NCBI GenBank assembly: GCA_030295235.1
Contig: AP026143.1
Location: 558,001 to 622,000 of the forward strand
DNA from: Fistulifera solaris
Taxonomy: Eukaryota > Bacillariophyta > Bacillariophyceae > Naviculales > Stauroneidaceae
Reading direction: 5' to 3'
Length of the DNA: 64,000 nucleotides
Shown: positions 56,317 to 64,000 of the stretch, one piece after another
Layout: each line of letters opens with the position of its first letter
How positions within the stretch are numbered: the first letter of the stretch is position 1
Position numbers and translations under genes: made by a program
The notes under the pieces: model-generated
What the model was told of the DNA's origin: nothing
Database searches by the model: none
The model's input: only the letters and a program-made list of their open reading frames with translations

Positions 56317-56702
56317 AAACGAATACAGCTGGGCTCTTGGAACTTTAGATACTTGTATAACTCTGGAATATATTCATGTATTTTCGATTTACGCACAAGG
56401 TGAACTGTGCCAGTACGTGCTAATTATATAGTGTGCATTACAATTTATGACTGAGAGAAAATTCCGTCGTGAAGACATGGTGAAGGAGTATGCGCTGTAG
56501 TAGATACTTTGAAACTTAAACCATAGCTTGGTACCATAGCGACACGCTTGAAGGGATGAGCGCGGCGGCGCACCGCATTCTCATTATATTTCGATCATTC
56601 ATTCGTCATTAACAGGTATACTATACCTGGTATCCGTATAACATGTAAACGTCGTCATCGTTTGATTAAAGTTCTTAAAGAGATCAATCCTTCAGCACGA
56701 GC
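56317..56702. other. Intergenic between family members 2 and 3
   Basis: 386 bp, AT-rich, with a degenerate near-palindrome (about 56447-56475) and a GGTATACTATACCTGGTATC segment (56615-56634). No gene. Confidence 0.5.
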
Positions 56703-58256
56703 ATGTCAAGCGACAGAGAAAATGACAGCCCCTTACTTGAGCTAATACCGGCTGATCGTTGCAAGTCCCAGCAGGTAGCTCGCTGGACAGAATTTGGTCC
56801 CTCCCCGTATAAACTCCTCCGAGAGCCGAAAACGATGAAGGAATGGATCAATTACGGAAACTATCTTGGTATTGACCACGCAAATGGTACCATGTCGTAC
56901 TTGACGCGCTGTTCGTACGACCGCAGAAACCCTCTAGATGCGACACAAAGCATTCTATCATTGAGTATTCATTACGCAAGAGGCGAGATGGTGCAATTCA
57001 CCATTGTCGGCAGTACAGATAATGCAGTTGCAGAAACTGCAACATTTTGGATCACTGCTGAAAAATTACCGGACGGAAGCCACGATCTGTGTGTTTGTGG
57101 CAGAGGCGGATTTATCGGTTTTCGTGGGGCTCAAGCTCCGTGTTTGAAGCACCTGCTTCAAGTTGCCCCATCGAGGTGGGTGGAGTTCCGCAATTTGGTG
57201 TTCAATGCAGAGCAGGCAGTTACCTTGGCAACACGACCCGATCAAATAAAACTATCTTTTATGGACTGCATGTTCGAAGATGGGGGAACAGCTTTCGTCA
57301 CTGCCCTTCAGGAACGTCAATCACCGTTCGGCTTATTATCTTTTGATTCGCTTACCACTGAAGGCAAGAACTCATTAAGTGACGACAATATGAAGCTTCT
57401 TTTCCAAGTCGGCACAATAAACGAGTTACTTCTTTCACGATTGCATGGAGAACTTGCACTTCTTGCCTTTTCTGCAAAGGTGGACCACCTTGATTATACC
57501 GCTTCGTCGGCGTCGCTGCTTTCAGCAGATTTGCAGTCAGTGAACATGGCAGCAAAAAAGCTCACTGTACATATAACAAATTCTGATGAAAGCTTTTTAA
57601 CGGAAGCTTTGGTTGCCTTTTGGCGACGTGTGGCAGCGGTGGGTCACTTTGTGGAGCTGAAAATCACATGGGCGTCGGACTCTTTGGATGTACCCGAACG
57701 CGTCATACACGAAATAATCCATGCCACGCGTAACAATCCAGATCTGAAAATCCTGGCATTCGGTGAAGATGAGCTAAATTTTGAACCGCACATGGAGATT
57801 TTACTCGAAGGTCTAAAAGACCACAAAAACCTTTCCACCTTCATCATTGATGTATACAGCGAATCACTCGGCCCCGATTATTCACATCTTCGAAAGTTGA
57901 TCTCGCACAACAGAAACATTGTGGTAATCAATACCAGTGACACTATCTATACAGATGGTTCGACAATTGATGACCTTTATTCGATCAATCGATTTTACCG
58001 GGGCTCTGCGGATCTGGTTATAAAACCATTAACACTACGTGCCTCTCTGGTAGCGACAGCTTTGACGGAAATAGCCTCAAACGATTTTCGGCGCTCTGCT
58101 CTTCTGTTATCACAACATGTTGATGCCTTGCATGAATTTGTTCTCTTCGCAGATTTGGAAGAGCGTCTTGGGGACAGTGCATGTTCGCGACCGAAACGGA
58201 CCATGCGAATTCAGCCTTGTCGAGCTACGAAAAGGGCACCGAAATTCTTGACATGA
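56703..58256 (+). CDS. Tandem family member 3: divergent LRR-like protein of unknown function
   Basis: Single exon, 517 residues, intact. N-terminal box SPLLELIPADRCKSQQVARW, LLREPKTMKEWINYGNY, NAVAETATFWI; LRR-like LSFMDCMFEDGGTAFVTALQ and ERQSPFGLLSFD; LLEGLKDHKNLSTFIIDVYS; DYSHLRKLISHNRNIVVIN; TIDDLYSINRFYRGSADLVI; ASNDFRRSALLLSQHVDALH. The nucleotide match with member 1 is especially close over the last 300 bp (from about 57950), suggesting recent duplication or gene conversion. Minisatellite array 3 begins 120 bp past its stop. Confidence 0.83.
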   Translation: MSSDRENDSPLLELIPADRCKSQQVARWTEFGPSPYKLLREPKTMKEWINYGNYLGIDHANGTMSYLTRCSYDRRNPLDATQSILSLSIHYARGEMVQFTIVGSTDNAVAETATFWITAEKLPDGSHDLCVCGRGGFIGFRGAQAPCLKHLLQVAPSRWVEFRNLVFNAEQAVTLATRPDQIKLSFMDCMFEDGGTAFVTALQERQSPFGLLSFDSLTTEGKNSLSDDNMKLLFQVGTINELLLSRLHGELALLAFSAKVDHLDYTASSASLLSADLQSVNMAAKKLTVHITNSDESFLTEALVAFWRRVAAVGHFVELKITWASDSLDVPERVIHEIIHATRNNPDLKILAFGEDELNFEPHMEILLEGLKDHKNLSTFIIDVYSESLGPDYSHLRKLISHNRNIVVINTSDTIYTDGSTIDDLYSINRFYRGSADLVIKPLTLRASLVATALTEIASNDFRRSALLLSQHVDALHEFVLFADLEERLGDSACSRPKRTMRIQPCRATKRAPKFLT

Positions 58257-58375
58257 AAGAACAATAGCTCAGCTTTCCAGGTGGGTAATCTTCTAGCTCG
58301 CGGTTTTTTCAATACAAATGGAGTTTTTACGAAGTACAGGTATTGGCTTTCATGACTTTTTTCTGGGAATCCATC

Positions 58376-59505
58376 AGTCTGGACCAGATTAACTTGTCCA
58401 GAATTTCTGGAACGTCCACTTTCTTTCGTCATGATCAAAACACCGATTCCAGAATTTCTGGAGCGCCCAACGTTTTCCCTCATGATCCAAAACACCGATT
58501 CCAGAATTTCTGGAACGTGCACAGCAATCCGGTAGGATAAAAAAACTGGTCCAGAATTTGTTGACCGTGCCCAGGATCACCACAGAATGTCTGTACCATC
58601 AGAAATAACTTGCTCAGATTTTCTGGAACGTGCACTTTCTTTCGTCATGATCATAACACCGATTCCAGAATTTCTGGGACACCGAACTCTCTTTCGTCAT
58701 GATCCAAAACACCGATTCCAGAATTTCTGGAACACCCAACTTTCGTTCGCTATGTTCCAAAACACCAATTCCATATGTTCTGGAACGTGCACATCATTTC
58801 GGTAGGATCGAAAAAACTGGTCCAGAATTTCTGGATCTGCACAAAATTTCTGTATGATCAGAAATAAATTGTCCAGATTTTCTGGAACGTGCACTCTCTT
58901 TTCTCTTTCGTCATGATCAAAACACCGATTTCAGAATTTCTGGAACGTGCGCAGCATTTCGGTAGGATCGAAAAACTGGTCCAAAATTTCTGGACCTCCA
59001 CAGAATTTCTGAATAACCAGAAATAAACTTGTCCAGATTTTCTGGAACACCCAACTTTCTTTCGTCATGATTCAAAACACCGATTCCAGAATTTCTGGAA
59101 CGCCCACTTTCGTTCGGTATGATCCTAAACACTTTGTCCAGATTTTCTGGAATGTGCACATCATCTCTGTAGGATCGTCCAGAATTTCTGGACCTCCACA
59201 GAATTTCTGTATGATTAAATAACGTCTCCAGATTTTCTGGAACGTGGGCTTTCTTTCGTCAGGATCAAAACACCGATTCCAGAATTTCTGGAGCGTGCAC
59301 TTTCTTTCGTCATGATTCAAAACACCGATTTCAGAATTTCTGGAACGTGCACAGCATTTCGGTAAGATCGAAAAAACTGGTCCAGAATTTCTGTAACTCC
59401 ACAGAATTTCTGTATGATTAGAATTAACTTGGAATATGCACTTTCTTTCGTCATGATCAAAGCACTGTTTCCAGAATTTTCGGAACTCCCACTTTCGTTC
59501 GTTGT
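58376..59505 (-). repeat. Minisatellite array 3, 51-bp unit, opposite orientation to array 1
   Basis: About 21 units of 51 bp on the plus strand with cores CCAGAATTTCTGGAAC or CCAGATTTTCTGGAAC. Spacers alternate among types: CTTTCTTTCGTCATGATC...ACACCGATT, CAGCATTTCGGTAGGATCG...ACTGG, and CAGAATTTCTGTATGATCAG. Read on the minus strand, the last type gives ATCATACAGAAATTCTG followed by GGAGGTCCAGAAATTCTGG, matching array 1 closely. It separates family members 3 and 4. Confidence 0.95.
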
Positions 59506-59794
59506 GATGCGAAATGCGAATGAATCACGCGATGGTTTTTTACTCATGATTGAATATCAGTCTTGGAAAAGTTACTTTACTGTTTGAATCGATAGTAGAT
59601 TTTGTGATGTATGGCCTTACCTGGTACATGTGAGCGGTAGTGCCGGTACCTGGCACTGTACGATCTATGTTTACCTTTATATGTCAGCTCGATCAGCCGG
59701 CACCTTATTGTTTATTTGTATTGCTTTTTATTTATTATTAAAATAAATCTTGAAACACTTCTTTTACGTTTTAGTTTCCTCTTTTCATTACAAA

Positions 59795-61265
59795 ATGTCA
59801 AGCGGAAGCGCGTATGCCGGTGCATTGTTGGAAGTTTTACCATGCCGTTTTCGGAAGCCCGAACAAGTACCTCGATGGCGGGATGGAGGAGAAGGGGTTA
59901 CGTACAAACTCCTTCGAGAACCGACGAGTTTGAGCGAACTGAACGACTACAAACACAATGTGGCTATTTGGCGAGACAATGACACTCTTACGTATGTAAG
60001 CCCTTCTGGCTTCTACGACTATCCGGTAGACACCGACAATTGTCTGTATCTTAATTTGGATACGTTTGGTCCGAAATTGTACATTACCGGTACAACCGAC
60101 GATGCAATTGCAGAAACGGCTGAATTTTTCCTATCTCTGGAGAATGAGCGAGGGGAAGATGGTATGCTTTTTTTACTATTTATGGGGGGAACATGCCCGT
60201 GACTTTCGCGCCGCTGGATCAAAATGCTTGGCGAAGCTATTCGAGGCAGCGCCGTTAAAGTCTGTGAATCTCAGGTGCCTGACGTTAAGTAAAAAGCAAT
60301 CCATTGTGATGGCGACAATACCTCATGCTACGGACCTGGTGTACAATAACTGCTTATTCGAAGATGTAGGTAGTACCTTTGTTGAGGCTCTTCAGACCCG
60401 CAAAGCACCGCTTGGTTCGTTGACATTTGCAAGAAGCTTAGCGGTGGATCATGAAAGTTTGCGCTCTCTGTTGACGTCTGTCAACAGCAAAACTAAAGCG
60501 TTGTGTTTACCTCTGCTGAAAAATGAACTTGCTCTTCTCCCCTTTGCTGCGAAAGTAGACCATCTCGCATATGAAATTTCTTCTTCATCGTTATCCGAAA
60601 CCCATGTTCATTCTCTGAATATTGCTACGAGCACACTGTCGCTCACAATACGCCACGAAGGCCAAACTTATCCAACGGATTCTGTGCTTAATTTCTATCG
60701 GCGGATTGCTGATTTAGGTCATTTCAAGGATCTTGAAGTCACGGTGAACAGCCCATCAGATGGGTATATGCCAGCATGCGTTGTCCAAGAAATCGTACGC
60801 GCCGCTCTTGCAAACTCTCATTTGGAACGTCTCGAGTTGGATACCACTAACGGTGATAACGAAGAGGTGGAATGGGACCCGCATGTATCGACACTTTTGC
60901 AGGGTCTCAAAGATCATCCAGGGCTTCGTTATTTAACTATTTGTGTTGAGGACCACGAAGAAGCTTTCGGTCCGGATTACTGTTATCTTCGAAAGTTCCT
61001 CTCGCACAACAGAAATATTACAGTTTTGGACCAATATTCAGATTCTTTTAAGCACCAATCAGAGATTGAGGAGCTTTACTCATTAAATCGCTTCTACATG
61101 GGATCCGCGAATCTACTGGTTGCGCCAACGTCAGAACGACTTTCTCTGGTAGTGAATGCGCTGTTAGAAAGAGCCTCAAACGACTTTCAACGCTCGTCTC
61201 TTCTTTTGTCGAATCATATTGATCTACTTTGTGAGCAAGTTGAATATGATTTGCGCGACGATTAA
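59795..61265 (+). CDS. Tandem family member 4: divergent LRR-like protein, one frame shift
   Basis: 489 residues if one base is removed in the G6 run near 60183-60188 (or the T7 run just before it). N-terminal box ALLEVLPCRFRKPEQVPRW, LLREPTSLSELNDYKHN, DTLTYVSP; then GEHARDFRAAGSKCLAKLFE; LVYNNCLFEDVGSTFVEALQ; SLNIATSTLSLTI; LLQGLKDHPGLRYLTICVED; DYCYLRKFLSHNRNITVLD; and the conserved SEIEELYSLNRFYMGSANLL with ASNDFQRSSLLLSNHIDLL. It lacks the basic tail of members 1-3 and is more diverged from them. Whether the shift is real or an assembly error is not decidable here. Confidence 0.72.
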
Positions 61266-61952
61266 AATAGCCCTTTAGTAGTAGCGAATCGCGGCAGCGA
61301 TCAAAAACACAGACAGGGGATTTAGTCAGTCCGTTCATTCTAATGCCGATTTATGATGGGATGAATCATTCGAACAGGCATCATTTGCTTCAGACTTCAA
61401 CCTGTCGAAGAGAGCGTCGCTCATTCTAATGCCGATTTATGATGGGATGAATCATTCGAACAGACATCATTTGCTTCAGACTTCAACCTGTCGAAGAGAG
61501 CGTCGCGATCATTAGCACCGGGAGGTACATCATTCTATTATCAAGGTATAAGTTGCACATGCTAGAGTGTTCACGCTCACATTCTTCCGTTTCGGAGTGT
61601 AATTTCACGACCCTTTTCAACATAAGTTTCTTCTTCGTTAGAATGAAGTACAACTGTAACCCATGCTTATCAATGCTAATCCAAGCGATCACTTCTTTGC
61701 GTGAGTCGAGAACGAAAGCCTCTCACAACGATGCAACATAGCTTAAGTTGACATAATAACAGAGGTCGATGTTTTCCGGGACTGCTACAATTGGGTCGGA
61801 AAATGCGTGTCCCGAACCTTATTATTTTTTTTGTTTGTTTTCGGGGTGCAATTTTGTCGTTGACGAAAAGAAGCAAAAAGAGCAATAAATTTTTGTCATT
61901 GAGAAAAGACATATTCATTCTTTATTGCTTCTTATTAGGGAATGTAACAGAC
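61266..61952. other. Intergenic with a recent 86-bp tandem duplication
   Basis: About 690 bp. 61336-61421 and 61422-61507 are two copies of an 86-bp unit differing at about one position (gaacaggcatc versus gaacagacatc). No gene otherwise. Confidence 0.7.
61337..61507 (+). repeat. 86-bp tandem duplication
   Basis: Near-perfect pair; each copy runs from cattctaatgccg to gaagagagcgtcgc. Confidence 0.9.
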
Positions 61953-63521
61953 ATGAACCAGGAGGGCCCTCTGTTGGAGACAATTCCGCCCTCTCTTTGC
62001 AAGCCGGAGCAAGTGGCTCACTGGGAGAAGGGAGAAAAGTCACATACGTACCAGGTACAAGCTACTCAGAGATCCGATCAATCTGGAAGAGCTGAACAAG
62101 CTTGACCACGCAATAGCAATTTGGCGAGAAAACGAGACGCTCACGTATGTCGTACCCGATGATTTATATGCATATCCCGACTCTTAGGGAAAGCAACTAT
62201 TGATGGTGTCTTTCAACAAGGGCCCTCGCTTCCAAATCATGGGCGAGTCAGAGGATGCCGTTGCACAAACGGCGGCATACTTTATAAATGTGGAAGGGCC
62301 GACGGAAGAAAATCACGATCTTTTTATAAGAACTCGCCTCGGTGAATCCCAGTATCGCGACTTTGATTTTCGAGGAGCAGGCACTCAGTGTATAATACAT
62401 GCATTGGGTGTATCTCCTTCACGTTGCATTCGCTTTCAGGAAATTTTTTTGAGTGCCGAGCAATCGATCGTCCTGGCGACAAGGGCTCACCCGATACGCT
62501 TGAAGCTTGATTGGTGTCTGTTTGACGACAGAGGCACTGCTTTTGTGAATGCGCTCGCCAAGCGACAAACACCGTTTGGTTCGTTAAAATTTCAATACAA
62601 GCCGCCAATAGATGAAGGGAATCTAGAACGTCTTTTGCGAGTGGACGTGATCAATGAGTTAAAGTTATCTTTGCTGGGCGATGAAGTCGGAATGTTTCCA
62701 TTTTCTGCAAAAGTTGATCATCTCGACTATGATGTTTCCACGACATTGCTCATGAAAACGGATTTTCAATCTCAGAACATTGTGACCGATAAACTCACTG
62801 TCACAATCTACAATTCGAATTATAGTGAAAGCGACAATTTTCCAACTGAATCTGTGCTTAATTTCTTTCGGCGCGTGGCTGACTTGGGTCATTCTGTTGA
62901 GTTGAGCGTTGCAGTATGTCGTGTCAGTGGGGATGTCCCGAATTGTATCGTACATGAAATCATCCGCGCCGTCATTGCGAATCGCCGTCTACGAACTTTC
63001 GAGCTGTACGCCGGCGACGGTAATCTGGATTGGTCTCCTCATGCGAAGACAATTTTAGATGGTCTGAAAGACCACCAAGGCTTTTAACCTTCAAAACAGA
63101 TATCTTGGATGAAATCTAGGAATCTGATGGGTTTTCCTACATTCGGCAGTTGCTGTCACAGAACAGAAATATCACAGTAATGGATTTAAATGGAGAGATT
63201 TGTTCAGACGGGTCGTCGATTGATGCGCTATACTCCTTAAACCGGTTCTACCGAGGCTCGATGGATCTAGCGGTGAAGCCGTCATCGGAACGACCGTCAT
63301 TTGTAACAAGAGCTATAATGGAAACTGCATCGGGCGATTTTCAGCGCTCCGCTCTCTTGCTCTCAAATCACTCTGATGTTTTACATGAACTTGTTCAGTT
63401 CGCACAGTTAGGTGAACTTCAAGGAGATAACGCTTGTTCGGAATCGGTTCTAGACAGCAATTTGAAACGGAAAACAAGCGTTAAGTCACCAGCTGCGAAG
63501 AAAGCACGTCGAGCCTTTTAG
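61953..63521 (+). pseudogene. Tandem family member 5, degraded copy of the LRR-like gene
   Basis: It starts in frame with the family box (PLLETIPPSLCKPEQVAHW) but is interrupted at 62049-62058, where TACCAGGTAC replaces the TAC expected from member 4 (ACGTACAAACTC), an insertion of 7 bp that shifts the frame. The following family sequence (YKLLRDPINLEELNKLDHA, IAIWRENETLTYVVPDDLYA) runs to a stop at about 62185. A long conserved middle part (62200-63087) ends in a stop after GLKDHQG. The C-terminal part (63150-63521: SSIDALYSLNRFYRGSMDLA, ASGDFQRSALLLSNHSDVL) is again intact and ends in a basic tail (KSPAAKKARRAF). At least three breaks; too many for homopolymer errors alone. Confidence 0.75.
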
Positions 63522-64000
63522 CATGACGACGAACACCAGCCAACTCTATCGGGTGTCGAAACATTGTAGCATAATAATGCGTTGGCTGTTAGAGCTTGTT
63601 ATTTGGATAATCAATCATATTCTTCAATATAGCTCGCCAGTAACCCCGGTAATCCTATTCGTTCTAGTTTGACACAGTTTATGTAGATGCGGTTACTCCT
63701 GAGGATTGAAGGCTCGCTACAGATCTGAAGTTAGCGGAGTGCTTTCAAAAACTTCTTGTCAGAATCGAAATCTCATTTTGGAGGCTGGGGAACCAAAGAG
63801 CCAAATCCCTTCGGTGGACAGGCAGGTGCAATTGCGAGAGGAATTGAAAGTAGATCAAGATTCAAAGCCACACAGCTCGTAGACGCTAGTTTTTGGGAAC
63901 TTTCTGTGGCGGAAAATCAGTTCTTGCGGAACCCCTGTCTGAGACTGGGATAGAACGGCTGGGGTTTGAAGTGGATAAGTTTATTCTTCCCTTCGCTAAG
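63522..64000. other. Right edge, nothing supported
   Basis: About 480 bp after the pseudogene. A frame is open from about 63890 to the edge (VLAEPLSETGIERLGFEVDK) without a visible start. It could be the beginning of another gene but is too short to call. Confidence 0.3.

Noticed and set aside
63756-63953. 65-codon ORF at the right edge
   Set aside because: No family resemblance and ends before the window edge; other frames are equally open.

Overview
The window is eukaryotic nuclear DNA from a diatom, most likely the pennate Phaeodactylum tricornutum or a close relative. The evidence is: short GT-AG introns (40-120 nt); plastid proteins whose signal peptides end in an ASAF-like motif (SHAF, AWSF, VQAF, SDAF); a thylakoid-lumen CtpA protease; and families common in diatoms (DUF6824, helicase-associated repeats). 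The species name is an inference from gene content and style, not from a search.

Layout. 1-8 kb: the tail of a hybrid histidine kinase, a mitochondrial (mitoribosome-like) protein, CBP20, and a head-to-head inverted pair of cupredoxin/DUF305 copper-type proteins. 7.8-14 kb: a six-exon gene for Integrator subunit 1. 14-23.5 kb: a 2OG-Fe(II) oxygenase, a DUF6824 protein, glucose-6-phosphate dehydrogenase, a helicase-associated-repeat protein and a TPR-prefoldin fusion. 23.6-24.8 kb: a candidate DNA transposon remnant with 25-bp inverted ends. 25-34 kb: an aldo-keto reductase, a 52-bp minisatellite, a MOV10/SDE3-like RNA helicase, a proline-rich HMG-box protein and proline dehydrogenase. 35-52 kb: a plastid DUF1825 protein, an unknown protein, a trypsin-like protease, a plastid MATE transporter, a plastid SpoU methyltransferase, a GET1-like protein, the D1-processing protease CtpA, a tRNA pseudouridine synthase and a papain-like protease. 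52-63.5 kb: five tandem members of an unrecognised, divergent LRR-like family; the last is a pseudogene and the cluster is interrupted by a second 51-bp minisatellite.

The first 52 kb are mostly single-copy housekeeping genes with no obvious shared pathway, often arranged divergently. The accessory part is the tandem family at the right. Three patterns cut across the window: one minisatellite family in three places and both orientations; a 21-nt near-palindrome (CATGACTG...CAGTCGTG) repeated between genes, usually upstream of start codons; and an over-represented decamer TACCTGGTAC, one copy of which breaks the frame of the fifth family member.

About a dozen conserved genes need a one-base shift, usually at a short homopolymer, to read through. 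This looks more like assembly indels than mass gene decay. Protein lengths below assume those shifts, and each is stated in its entry.
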